Source of the DNA: Streptomyces sp. 130
GTDB lineage: Bacteria; Actinomycetota; Actinomycetes; Streptomycetales; Streptomycetaceae
NCBI RefSeq assembly: GCF_007096885.1
Contig: NZ_VJNO01000004.1
Span: forward strand, 186,001 to 250,000
Direction of reading: 5' to 3'
DNA length: 64,000 nt
The notes beneath the pieces are model-generated. The model saw nothing but the letters and a program-made list of their open reading frames with translations. It was not told the origin of the DNA and made no database searches. Below, in pieces: positions 1 to 9,246 of the stretch (positions are counted from its first letter, which is position 1; each line of letters starts with the position of its first letter). A program made the translations under genes and the position numbers.

Positions 1-659
1 TACGTGCCGTCGGCCTTCAGGCCCCGGTAGGAGGCGGCGAGCGCGGGGTGCTGGTGGTCCACCCCCGTGTCGATGCCGCCCACCACGGTGCCTTCGCCGC
101 GGTCGCCGAACTCGTCCCACACCTTGGGGGCGTTGACGCGGTCGACGTTCCACTCGATGCGGTCGACCGACGCCACCTGGCTGCCCTCGGATGTCGGAGG
201 CAGCGGGATCGTGTCGTCGGCCTCGATCGACTCGACGTCGGAACGGGCGGCGATCCGGGCGGCGAGGGCCTTGTCACCGGTGACCTTGACGGTGTTGCTG
301 ATCCAGTACGTCTCGTAGGACGCGCCGGACTTCTCCAGCAGTGCGGTGAGCCCCCGCTGCGAGCGCTCGGCGTGCGCGGTCTTCGCCTTCAGGACGGCGC
401 GGCCCCGGCCTGCCTTGGTGGCCGCCTTCTTCGCGGCGGAGGTGTCGGCCTGGGAGTCGAGCTGCACCCAGAAGGAGACCTTGCCGTGGGCCGTGAGGTC
501 CTGGAGCACGGCGCCGTCCGCCTTGCTCCGAAGGGCCGACGGGGCGGCCGGCTCCGGGTCGGCGGCAGCCGCCGGGAGTGCTCCCAGGAAGGAGGCTCCC
601 AGGGCCGTGGTCAGTGCGGTGACGAGCAGCCCCCGCCATCGGGATCTGTGTCTGTTCAC
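1..659 (-). CDS. S8 family serine peptidase, N-terminal part (gene runs off the window)
   Basis: Only the first 219 codons are inside the window; the 3' part lies before position 1. The GTG start at 659 follows a GAGGAG Shine-Dalgarno. A basic N-terminus and hydrophobic core ending in Ala residues form a signal peptide. Next comes an inhibitor I9-like propeptide (about 45-150), then the start of the subtilisin domain with the catalytic Asp in GGIDTGVD (D197). The protein is paralogous to the next two genes along its whole visible length, sharing the propeptide sequence around QADTSAAK and YWISNT and nearly the same Asp position. It is a secreted protease made as an inhibited zymogen. The catalytic His and Ser are not visible, so activity cannot be judged. 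Confidence 0.9.
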   Translation of the reverse strand, partial: MNRHRSRWRGLLVTALTTALGASFLGALPAAAADPEPAAPSALRSKADGAVLQDLTAHGKVSFWVQLDSQADTSAAKKAATKAGRGRAVLKAKTAHAERSQRGLTALLEKSGASYETYWISNTVKVTGDKALAARIAARSDVESIEADDTIPLPPTSEGSQVASVDRIEWNVDRVNAPKVWDEFGDRGEGTVVGGIDTGVDHQHPALAASYRGLKADGT

Positions 660-680
660 GTGTGGTTCTCCTCAGGTGGG

Positions 681-3600
681 TCAGCTGCTCAGGTCGGGGC
701 GCTGGGTGACGCGGACGGCGTTGACGAGGGTCTTCTCCGTACCGGTGGCGACCAGCCGGAGGTTGAGCTGACCGTCGGTGACACGCACGGTGAAGGACTG
801 GGTCAGGGCCCGGAAACTGCCGCCGGTGGCCCGGACGATGTCGAGGTCCGGCACCTGCACGGTGCCCTCGGCGAGGACGTCGGTGAGGCGCTTGCCGGCG
901 GCCACCTTGCCGAGCTCCGCGAAGTCCAGCTCGACCTGGTAGGTCCCGTCGGGCACGTGGTCGAAGCGGTACTCGACCGCGCCTTCGCGTGCCGTGCGGA
1001 AGAGCTTGTCGTCGGCGGTGTCCTCGATGGCGTTGGCGGTCTTCACCTTCGTGGACCGGCCGATGAACCCGTACGACCCCGCCGTGTACTTCACGTCCGG
1101 CGACCAGACCTCCCCGGCGGAGTCGGTGTACGCCTTGCCCGAGCCGCTGTCGAGCGCCGTGCGGTAGCCGGGCACGGACACGGTCAGGGGGATCTTGATC
1201 TCGGGGGCGCGGCCACTGTCGGACGCGATGACGACGGTGCCCTTCAGTACGGTGCCGGGTGCGATGCCGTGCGTGTCGAGGGTCAGGACGACCTCCTGCC
1301 GGCCCCCCTTGCCGAGCCGGCCTTCGGCCGGTGCGGCCGTGAACCAGGGAGCGCCCGCCGCCTCGGTGACCGAGTAACCGCTCTCCGTACCGGAGTTGGC
1401 GAGGGTGAGAGTGCGCTGCCGGCTCTCCCCGGCGGGTACGACGACGGTCGTCGCGGTCGCCGGGCTCGCGGTGACCAGGCCGGTGGCGAGCGCGGTGGAG
1501 AACCGCTCGGTGGAGCCGGTCGCCAGTGCGACGGTGCGGGTGTCGGCGGTGTAGTGGGCCGCGGACACGGTGACGTCGTAGTCGTTCCGGTCGCCGGTCA
1601 CCGGTGCCTGGACCAGGTAGGTGCCGTCGGACGCGGTGGTCCCGGTGGCCAGGACCTCGCCGTCACGGGCGACGGTGACGGTGGCTCCGGCGAGCGCCTT
1701 GCCGTCGTTGCCGTCGGTGACGGTGCCGGACAGGGCGGCGCTGCGCAGGGGCCGGAAGGCCACCGCCAGCCCCTCGCTGACGGCCGCTTCGTTGTGCGAG
1801 AACTGGATGGCGTCGGTGCCGTCGGCGTTCTCGGCGCCGATCGTCGCGCTCGCGGCGCGCGCGTAGTCGTCGCCGGCCAGGTCGCGGTAGTGGTACGCGT
1901 ACGTCCCGTCCTCACCGATCACCACGGAGAAGCCGAGCCTCTGCGCGCGGTCGCCGGTCGTCACCATGTTGCGCCACTCCACGACGATCTCGCGGTGCGG
2001 GGCGGTGCCACGGGCCGACCAGTAGAGGCCGCCGTCCGCGGAGGCCAGCTGAAGGTTGTCCCAGAACGGGTAGAGCGAACCGTTGGGGTACGCGGTGTAC
2101 GGGAGGCTGTGGTTGGCGCTGGAGCTCACGGGCGTCTCGAAGGAGAGGTAACCCTCGACGTTGGCGGACGCCTGCCGGTAGGTCTTGCCGTAGAGCGCCA
2201 CCGGGAAGGGGAATCTGACCGTCGCGGCGCCCTCGTAATTGCTGCTGGTGCTCAGCCGGGTCGCACCCGTCGGAAACGCCGTGTCGTGACTGATCGTGCA
2301 GACCGTCCCGAACCGGTCCCCGCGATCGGGCAGGGTGAGATCCCGGTCGTGACCACCCGGGGTCACCTGCACGCCGAACGACCCGACCGTCGCGCACCGG
2401 GAGACCGGGGTGATCGTCAGCTGGTAGTCGCCGACGGGCAGTTCCAGCGCGTACGCGCCGTCGGCCGTCGTCGTGGTGGTGGTGGACGCGGGGGCTCCGG
2501 CCACCACGATCCTGGCACCGGCCTCGGGGCCGGACCGGGTGCGGATCGTGCCGGAGAGCTTCCCCGTGGGCGCCAGGGCGAGGCTCAGGTCGCGGGTGGC
2601 GGTGGCGCCCTCGGTGACCGTCGCGGTGGACTCGGCGGTGAGGTAGCCGTACTTGGTGACCTTGACCTGGTAGTCGCCGACCATCAGCTTCGGCAGGGTG
2701 TAGGTGCCGGCCGGTCCGCTGGTGGCCGTGGCGTACATCGGGCCGTCGAGCTCCAGGGTGGCGCCGGCCAGCGGGGCTCCGCCCGTGGTGATCGTGCCGG
2801 TCAGGCCGCCGAGGGGGCCGCGGGGCACGGAGGCCACGGCGTCGTAGGCGTCCAGCCTGCCCTCACCGTAGACGTTGTTGTTCTCTGCGGTGCCGCCGCA
2901 CGTGGTGTCGTCGACATCGTGGGCCGAGCGGTCCAGGAGGCGTTCGGTGGCCGCGACGTCACCGCGGATCGCGGGCGACGCCGCCCACATCAGGGCGACG
3001 GTGGCGGCGGTGTGCGGTGAGGCCATCGACGTCCCGGACATGAAGGCGTATCCGCCGCCCGGCGCGGCGGACCGGATGTCGACCCCGGGCGCGGAGATGT
3101 CCGGCTTGACCGCACCGTTCTCGCCGTCGCCCCGGGACGAGAAGTAGGCGATGTCACCGGCGCTGTCGTACGCACCGGTGGCGTAGCTGTTGGTGTACGC
3201 GCCGGGGGAGCCGGCCGTCGCACAGTAGGGGCCGGCGTTGCCGTTGGAGAAGGCGGGGAAGATACCGGCGTCGCGCCACGCCTGGACCATGTCCTTGTAC
3301 CAGGTGTCGATGACGTCGCCGCCCCACGAGTTGTTCACGACGTCGGGAGCCAGGTCCGGACGGGGGTCGGCGCCGTCGCGGTCGGTGGGCGCGAGAATCC
3401 ACTGACCGGCTTCCATCAGCGCGTCCTGGGCGCATCCCAGCGGCGTGCACGCCTTGACGGTCATCCAGCGGGCCCCGGGCGCGACGCCGATCCTGTCGCC
3501 CTGGTGGTCGTCGCCGACCATGGTGCCCATCGTGTGGGTGCCGTGGCCGTAGTCGTCGCAGGGGGCCTCGCCCGTACAACTGCGGGTGGCGTCGAACCAG

Positions 3601-4271
3601 TTGTAGTCGTGACTGTAGGAGCCGTCGTTCTTCAGCCCTCGGTAGGTGCTCATGAGCGCCGGGTGCTGGTAATCGGCTCCGGTGTCGATGCTGCCGATGA
3701 CGATGCCCTCGCCGCGCACGCCCAGCTCGTCCCAGACCTTGGGCGCGCCGATGCTGTCGACGTTCCACTCGACTCCGTCGACCGTCGGTTCCTGCTCGGC
3801 CGGCAGCTCCTGCGGCAGCGGCAGCAGCCGGTCGGGCTCGATGGCGGCCACCTCGGGGCGGGCCGCGATCTTCTCCGCCAGAGCCTTGTCACCGGTGACC
3901 TTCAGCGTGTTGCTGATCCAGTACGAGGTGGCGTGCGCGCCCGCCTTCCTGACCAGTGCCTCGACGGCGGCCTGGGTACTCGCCGCGTGCTTCTTCTTGG
4001 CGGCGATCAGGGCCTTGTCCCGGTCCGTGCGGGTCTTCTGCCTCTTCGCGGCAGAGGTGTCGGCCTGGGAGCCGAGCCGCACCCAGAAGGTCGCGGTGTC
4101 CTTCTTGTCCAGCTGCCGGAGGACCTGGGTGTCCGCCTTGCTCCGCAGGCCGGTCACCGGCGGGGGCGGGGGAGCCGCCGCCGCGGGCACCGCCGCGAGG
4201 AGCGGCGCCCCCATGGCCACGGTGAGCGCGGCGGCCAGCAGGCCGTGGCGTCTCCTGAGTTGCTGTCTCAC
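681..4271 (-). CDS. Secreted S8 serine peptidase with carboxypeptidase-regulatory-like repeats and malectin-like C-terminus
   Basis: 1196 aa from a GTG start at 4271. Order: signal peptide (1-32), I9-type propeptide (about 45-150), and a subtilisin domain with D196, H243 (GHGTH) and S415 (SGTSMASPH). Two carboxypeptidase-regulatory-like beta-sandwich repeats (GLTGTI, KLSGTI) follow, then a beta-rich region, a third such repeat (ALSGTVTDGNDG), and a malectin-like carbohydrate-binding-type domain in the last 160 residues. It should be exported and cleave extracellular protein; the accessory domains probably bind polymers or matrix, which is inference. Both neighbours are paralogues on the same strand, 21 nt downstream and 97 nt upstream. 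The start is supported by homology to the next gene; its ribosome-binding site (AAGAGAG) is weak. Confidence 0.93.
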   Translation of the reverse strand: MRQQLRRRHGLLAAALTVAMGAPLLAAVPAAAAPPPPPVTGLRSKADTQVLRQLDKKDTATFWVRLGSQADTSAAKRQKTRTDRDKALIAAKKKHAASTQAAVEALVRKAGAHATSYWISNTLKVTGDKALAEKIAARPEVAAIEPDRLLPLPQELPAEQEPTVDGVEWNVDSIGAPKVWDELGVRGEGIVIGSIDTGADYQHPALMSTYRGLKNDGSYSHDYNWFDATRSCTGEAPCDDYGHGTHTMGTMVGDDHQGDRIGVAPGARWMTVKACTPLGCAQDALMEAGQWILAPTDRDGADPRPDLAPDVVNNSWGGDVIDTWYKDMVQAWRDAGIFPAFSNGNAGPYCATAGSPGAYTNSYATGAYDSAGDIAYFSSRGDGENGAVKPDISAPGVDIRSAAPGGGYAFMSGTSMASPHTAATVALMWAASPAIRGDVAATERLLDRSAHDVDDTTCGGTAENNNVYGEGRLDAYDAVASVPRGPLGGLTGTITTGGAPLAGATLELDGPMYATATSGPAGTYTLPKLMVGDYQVKVTKYGYLTAESTATVTEGATATRDLSLALAPTGKLSGTIRTRSGPEAGARIVVAGAPASTTTTTTADGAYALELPVGDYQLTITPVSRCATVGSFGVQVTPGGHDRDLTLPDRGDRFGTVCTISHDTAFPTGATRLSTSSNYEGAATVRFPFPVALYGKTYRQASANVEGYLSFETPVSSSANHSLPYTAYPNGSLYPFWDNLQLASADGGLYWSARGTAPHREIVVEWRNMVTTGDRAQRLGFSVVIGEDGTYAYHYRDLAGDDYARAASATIGAENADGTDAIQFSHNEAAVSEGLAVAFRPLRSAALSGTVTDGNDGKALAGATVTVARDGEVLATGTTASDGTYLVQAPVTGDRNDYDVTVSAAHYTADTRTVALATGSTERFSTALATGLVTASPATATTVVVPAGESRQRTLTLANSGTESGYSVTEAAGAPWFTAAPAEGRLGKGGRQEVVLTLDTHGIAPGTVLKGTVVIASDSGRAPEIKIPLTVSVPGYRTALDSGSGKAYTDSAGEVWSPDVKYTAGSYGFIGRSTKVKTANAIEDTADDKLFRTAREGAVEYRFDHVPDGTYQVELDFAELGKVAAGKRLTDVLAEGTVQVPDLDIVRATGGSFRALTQSFTVRVTDGQLNLRLVATGTEKTLVNAVRVTQRPDLSS

Positions 4272-4368
4272 GTACGCACTCTCTTTCCGAAGGATTCCGA
4301 AGGGCGGTGGCGCGGGTGCGGACGGGCCGGGGTGACCGGACCGGTCCGCTTCGGGGCGGAGGGCCGGG

Positions 4369-7300
4369 TCAGCCCAGGTCGGGCCGGTGGGTGACGCGGA
4401 TGGCGTTGACGACCGGCTGGTCGGCGGGGCTCGCGAACCGCAGGTTGAGCTGCCCGTCCCCGACCCGCACGGTGAACGTCTTGCTCAGGGCGCGGTAGGG
4501 GCCGCCCGCCTCCAGGGCGATGTCGACGTCGGGGACTTCCTGGACGCCTTCGGCGAGCACGTCGAACAGCCGCCGGCCGGGCTGGGTGCTGCTCAGTTCC
4601 GCGAACCCGAGCTCCACCTCGTACACGCCCTCGGGCAGCCCGTCGAAGCGGTATTCGTAGGCGCCCTTGGCGGCACTGGAGAACAGCTGCTGCTCGTCGG
4701 TGTTCGCGATGGTCTTCCGGGTGGTGACGGTCCCCTTGCGGCCGAGGTAGCCGTACGAGCCCTCGGTGTAGGCCCGGTCGGGGGCCCACAGGTCACCGGC
4801 GGTGTCGGTCACCGCGGTGGCGGACCCGGCGTCGACGGCGGTGCGGTACGCGGGCACGGCGACGACCACCGGGAGGTCGAGCACGGGGGCGCGCCCGCTC
4901 CGGGACGCCACCCGCAGGGTGCCGCGCAGGACGGTGCCGGGTGTGGCGTCCGACGCGTCGAAGGTGACGGTCACCTTCCGCGTGCCGCCGGTGGCCAGGC
5001 TTCCGGTGGCCGGGGCGGCCGTCAGCCAGCCGGCGCCGTCCTTCTCGCCGACGGTGTAGTCCGCGGCGAGCCCCGCGTTGGCGAGGGTGAACGCGCGGGT
5101 GCGGCGCTCCCCGGCAGGCACGACGAGCCGCCAGCCCTCGTCGGGCGACGCGGTGACGAGGCCGGTCCGCAGGGCGCTGTCGGCGCGCGACACGTCGCCG
5201 CCGCCGAGGGCCGCCGAGCGCGTCGCGGTCTCGTAGTGGGAGGCGCCCACCCGTACCTCGTACGCGTCCTTCTCGGCGGCCGGGACCTGCACCAGGTACT
5301 GGCCGTCGGCGCCCGACGTGCCGGTGCCCACCGTGGCCCCGTCGCGGCTGACGGTCACCTCGGCACCGGCGAGGGCCTTGCCGTCGTTGGCGTCCGTGAC
5401 GGTGCCGGCGACGGACGCGCTCTTCGCCGGCCGGAACGCGATGGTCATGCCGTCGTGCAGGGCGGTCTCGTCGCAGGAGTACTGGAAGGCGTCGGTGCCG
5501 TCGTGGTTCTCGGCGCCGACGGTGGCACTGGAACCCCGCTCGGCGGCGCCGTCCCCGATGTCCTTGTAGTGGAAGGTGTAGCCGCCGTCCTCACTCAGCA
5601 CGGCCGCGAAGCTCACCCGCTGGGGTTTGCTGTCGCTGAGCACCATGTCGCGCCACTCCACGACGAACTCGCGGTGCGGGGCCGTCCCCCGGAAGGCGGT
5701 GTAGACCCCGGACGAGGAGTCCATCAGGAAGTTGTCCCAGAACGGGTAGAGCGCGCCATTGGGGGTGCCGGTGTACGGCAGCTCCTCGTTGATGCTGGTG
5801 GTGCTGGAGGGCCCGAAGGCGAGCACACCCTCGACGGTGACGTTCGCGGCGGTGTACGTGCGGCCGTACAGGGCCACCGGGAACGGCAGGTTCACGGGCG
5901 TACCGCCGGCCGCGCCCGACAGCGGCAGCTTCACCTCACCGGTCGGGTAGGGGGCGTCCGCGACGACCTGGCAGGTCGTGCCGTAACCGTCCGTGCGCAG
6001 CGGCAGATCGAGGTCCCTGGCGCTCGGCTCGGCGGCGACCGCGAGCGTGAAGACCACCGCCCTGGCGCACTTGTCGCCCGGAGTGATGGCCAACTGATAA
6101 TCGCCCAGAGGCAGTTCGAGCGCGTACCGTCCGTCGGCGGCGGTGGTCAGCGAGACCGGGGTGCCGGAGACCTCCAGCTTCGCACCCGCTGCCGGGCCGC
6201 CCTTGACGCGGACGGTTCCGGTCACCGTCCCGGTGGGGGCGGTCTTCAGATCGGCGTTCCGGGTGACGCCGGTGTTCGCGACGACCGTGACGGCGGCCCG
6301 GTCGGTGAGATACCCGTACCGCGACACCGACACCGTGTAGTCACCGGCCGTCACCTTGTCGAGGGCGTAGGTGCCGTCATCGGCGGTGCGCACGCTCGCC
6401 CGCATGGGCCCGTCCAGGCGCACGGTCGCGCCGGCCAGCGGCTTGCCGTCGGCGGTGACGGTGCCGCTCAGCGTGCCGAGCGGGCCGCGCGGGGTGGCCA
6501 TCACGGCGGCGTAGGCGTCGAGCTTGCCCTCGCCCCACACGTTGTTGTTGGCCGCCGTCCCTCCGCACGCGGGGTCGAACGTGTCGACCGCGGTGCTGTC
6601 GAGGAGTCGCTCGGTCTCCGCCACGTCGCCCCGGATCGCGGGCGACGCCGACCACATCAGGGCGACGGTCGCGGCGGTGTGCGGGGCGGCCATCGACGTG
6701 CCGTTGAGGGACTGGTAGCCGCCGCCCGGCCACGCGGAGCGGATGTCCACACCGGGTGCGGCGATGTCGGGCTTGATGCCGCTGCCCTCGCCCGCGCCCC
6801 GGGACGAGAAGTCGGCGATGTCGCCGTCGCTGTCGAAGGCGCCCGAGGCGTACGCGTTGTCGTAGCCGCCGGGTGAACCGGTCGTCACACAGTCGGGGCC
6901 GGTGTTGCCGTTGGAGAACGAGGCGAAGATCCCCGCGTCACGCCACGCCTGGACCGTGGCCTTGTACCACAGGTCGAGTGTGGTCGTGCCCCAGGAGTTG
7001 TTGACGACGTCCGGCGCCAGATCGGGGCGCGGGTCGGCGCCGGCGGCATCGGTCGGGGCGAGAATCCACTGCCCGGCCGCGAGCAGCGCATCGCGCGGAC
7101 AGCCGTCGTCCTCGCACGCCTTCGCCGCGATCCAGGTCGCCCCCGGCGCGGCTCCGACGGCGTTGCCGGTGCCGTCGTCGCCGACCATGGTGCCCATGGT
7201 GTGGGTGCCGTGCCCGTCGTTGTCGCACGGGTCGTCACCGGTGCACTCGTCGGCGGGGTCGAACCAGTTGTAGGCGTTGTCGACCGTGCCGTCCGCCCGG

Positions 7301-7938
7301 TGGCCCCGGTAGTTCGCGGCGAGAGCGGGATGGCGGTAGTCGACACCCGAGTCGATGTTGGCGACGACGACCCCCTCGCCGTGCTTGCCGAGGCCGTTCC
7401 AGACCTTCGGGGCGTTGATCCGGTCGATGTTCCACTCGACGCCGTCCACGGTGCTCACCCGGCCGCCGGTGGTGGCGTGCGGCAGGACGAGCGCCTTGTC
7501 CTCCTCGATCGAGGCGACCTCCGGCCGCGCGGCGATCTTCCGGGCGAGGTCCCGGTCGCCGGTCACCTTGAGCGTGTTGGCGATCCAGTACGAGGTGTAG
7601 CGCGCGCCGGCCTTCTTGAGCAGCGACACGACGCCGGCCTGGCTCCGGCCCGCCTCGGCCTTCTTGGCCGCGATGACGGCACGGCCGCGGTCGGCCTTCT
7701 TCCGCTCCTTGCGGGCGGCGGAGGTGTCGGCCTGCTCGCCGAGCTGCACCCAGAAAGTGACCCGGTCCTCCGAGGCGAGCTGTTCACGGACCGCGCCGGC
7801 CGTCTTCTGCGCGTACGGGCTCGGCTCGGGAGGGGGAGACGCGGACGCGGGGAGCACTCCGATTAATGACAGGCTCATGACACCCGACAGCAGGGCTGCG
7901 ACGACGGTGCGCCGTCGTGGGGGGACTTGCCTCAACAC
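4369..7938 (-). CDS. Secreted S8 serine peptidase, paralogue of the preceding gene, with a TTA codon
   Basis: 1189 aa. The GTG start at 7938 is preceded by GAAGGAG at good spacing; the reading frame stays open further upstream but has no signal-peptide logic there. Domain order equals the 681-4271 paralogue: signal peptide, I9 propeptide, subtilisin domain with D196, H243 and S415 at exactly the same residue numbers, regulatory-like repeats, and a malectin-like C-terminus. Codon 25, inside the signal peptide, is TTA (7864-7866). In Streptomyces TTA is read by the bldA tRNA, so translation is likely tied to development; the neighbouring paralogue lacks a TTA. Together with genes 1-659 and 681-4271 it forms a tandem family, probably from duplication. 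Confidence 0.93.
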   Translation of the reverse strand: MLRQVPPRRRTVVAALLSGVMSLSLIGVLPASASPPPEPSPYAQKTAGAVREQLASEDRVTFWVQLGEQADTSAARKERKKADRGRAVIAAKKAEAGRSQAGVVSLLKKAGARYTSYWIANTLKVTGDRDLARKIAARPEVASIEEDKALVLPHATTGGRVSTVDGVEWNIDRINAPKVWNGLGKHGEGVVVANIDSGVDYRHPALAANYRGHRADGTVDNAYNWFDPADECTGDDPCDNDGHGTHTMGTMVGDDGTGNAVGAAPGATWIAAKACEDDGCPRDALLAAGQWILAPTDAAGADPRPDLAPDVVNNSWGTTTLDLWYKATVQAWRDAGIFASFSNGNTGPDCVTTGSPGGYDNAYASGAFDSDGDIADFSSRGAGEGSGIKPDIAAPGVDIRSAWPGGGYQSLNGTSMAAPHTAATVALMWSASPAIRGDVAETERLLDSTAVDTFDPACGGTAANNNVWGEGKLDAYAAVMATPRGPLGTLSGTVTADGKPLAGATVRLDGPMRASVRTADDGTYALDKVTAGDYTVSVSRYGYLTDRAAVTVVANTGVTRNADLKTAPTGTVTGTVRVKGGPAAGAKLEVSGTPVSLTTAADGRYALELPLGDYQLAITPGDKCARAVVFTLAVAAEPSARDLDLPLRTDGYGTTCQVVADAPYPTGEVKLPLSGAAGGTPVNLPFPVALYGRTYTAANVTVEGVLAFGPSSTTSINEELPYTGTPNGALYPFWDNFLMDSSSGVYTAFRGTAPHREFVVEWRDMVLSDSKPQRVSFAAVLSEDGGYTFHYKDIGDGAAERGSSATVGAENHDGTDAFQYSCDETALHDGMTIAFRPAKSASVAGTVTDANDGKALAGAEVTVSRDGATVGTGTSGADGQYLVQVPAAEKDAYEVRVGASHYETATRSAALGGGDVSRADSALRTGLVTASPDEGWRLVVPAGERRTRAFTLANAGLAADYTVGEKDGAGWLTAAPATGSLATGGTRKVTVTFDASDATPGTVLRGTLRVASRSGRAPVLDLPVVVAVPAYRTAVDAGSATAVTDTAGDLWAPDRAYTEGSYGYLGRKGTVTTRKTIANTDEQQLFSSAAKGAYEYRFDGLPEGVYEVELGFAELSSTQPGRRLFDVLAEGVQEVPDVDIALEAGGPYRALSKTFTVRVGDGQLNLRFASPADQPVVNAIRVTHRPDLG

Positions 7939-8235
7939 GCACTCTCCTTCACACAAACGATCACGAGGTGGTGACTTCAGCAGTATGGGAGCGGCACACC
8001 GAGTCACCGGCGGCCGTGGACTGACGAGTTGGCGACATGACGCCCACTCGCCAACCGACCGTCCGGGCGGCCGGGGACGAACGCCCCGGAGCGCCGTTCG
8101 TGCCCGGACACGACCGCGTACGGCACGCCGGCGGTCAGCGCCCGGCACCGCGGGCCCGCAGTGCCGGGTTGTTCGGCGCGCACCGAGAATCCGGCGCCCG
8201 GAGGCGGCCTGCTCGGCCGGACGGCGCGGGACCGG

Positions 8236-9030
8236 TCACATCCAGTCGTTGCGCATCGCGTACCAGCCCAGCTGGAGCCGGGACGTCACCGACGCCAGGT
8301 CCATCAGCGCCCGCAGCCGGCGCTGCACCGTACGGGGCGAGGTCCCCAGCTGCTTCGCCGTCGCCGCGTCCGTCAGCCCGGAGAGCATCAGCTGCAGGAT
8401 CTGCCGGTCCACCGGGGAGAGTTCGGGGACCTCGCGGAGATACGGACGCGAATGCCGCCACGCCGTGGCGAACAGCTCCGTGACGAGCGTGGTGAGCGGC
8501 TGCCGCATCAGCACCGCCCGCTCCGGGCTGAACTGGACCATCGCGGTCTCGCCGTCCGCGACGGCCAGTTTCAGCAGCGGGCTGTCGACCACCCGGACCT
8601 GCTCGCCCCGCCGCACCCGCTCCTCCAGGGCCGCCACCGCCGCGGGCTCGGCGAGGAAGTCACGGTCGACCAGCAGCTGGTAGGCGACCCCGGGCGGAGC
8701 GCTGAGCCGTGCGCCTTCCTCGTCCGGGGAGCCACCGGCCGTGTCGAGGGTGTCCGGGACCGGGGTGACCCTGTTCAGGCCCGTCAGGAACGCCTGGAAC
8801 GTGCGCCGCGCGCCGGTCTCCAGCTCCAGGATGCGCCGTGCCTGGGCGGCGGCGCCGTCCACGGTCTCCACCCGCACCGGCCCCTCGTCCGGCGGCTGCG
8901 CGCGGACCAGCTCGGCCACGGCCGCCTCGGCACGCCGTACGTCCTCCTCCAGCCGGCGGAAGGCGGCGCGCACCTGTTCCGGCGCGGCGTCGGCTCCGGA
9001 GGTCCTCATCGGTCGTCCAAGATCGGGCAT
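8236..9030 (-). CDS. LuxR-type HTH transcriptional regulator
   Basis: 264 aa from ATG 9030; a second ATG at 9009 is also possible, since neither has a strong ribosome-binding site. The N-terminus is helical (about 10-75), followed by a middle domain resembling the phospholipase-D-like or TrmB-like sensory part of such Streptomyces regulators (about 95-200). A C-terminal LuxR helix-turn-helix begins at LSPVDRQILQLM (about 205-262), with recognition helix TSPRTVQRRLRALM. No receiver domain or phosphoacceptor Asp is seen, so it is not a classical response regulator. It sits between secreted proteases on the same strand. It could control them, but nothing in the sequence proves this. Confidence 0.85.
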   Translation of the reverse strand: MPDLGRPMRTSGADAAPEQVRAAFRRLEEDVRRAEAAVAELVRAQPPDEGPVRVETVDGAAAQARRILELETGARRTFQAFLTGLNRVTPVPDTLDTAGGSPDEEGARLSAPPGVAYQLLVDRDFLAEPAAVAALEERVRRGEQVRVVDSPLLKLAVADGETAMVQFSPERAVLMRQPLTTLVTELFATAWRHSRPYLREVPELSPVDRQILQLMLSGLTDAATAKQLGTSPRTVQRRLRALMDLASVTSRLQLGWYAMRNDWM

Positions 9031-9198
9031 GGGCCTCAGTCTTGTCGACGGCCACCGCCCTGCCGCGAACCCCGCAACCCCGCCAGGAGGCCCGTTCGCC
9101 GCGCCATTACTGGCCTGAAAGGGGCTGCCGCGGCCATGCGGCCGACGGTGGCGAAGGTACGCCATGTCGTGACCTCGCCACCCCCGGACGACGGCCGG

Positions 9199-9230
9199 AC
9201 GGGCCGGTCCCCGTGCGAGGACCGGCCCGT
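9199..9230 (-). terminator. Strong GC hairpin after the S8 peptidase gene
   Basis: Perfect 12-bp arms (ACGGGCCGGTCC and its reverse complement) are separated by 8 nt. The hairpin lies 17 nt beyond the stop codon of the 9247-12543 peptidase gene, before the LuxR-type gene. No U-tract follows, as is usual for Streptomyces terminators. Confidence 0.7.
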
Positions 9231-9246
9231 CACAGCGTCAGATCGA

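Noticed and set aside
48..3020. 990-codon plus-strand open frame over the S8 peptidase genes
   Set aside because: Composition is Gly/Arg/Val-rich with no domain; the minus-strand frame has signal peptide, propeptide and catalytic triad.
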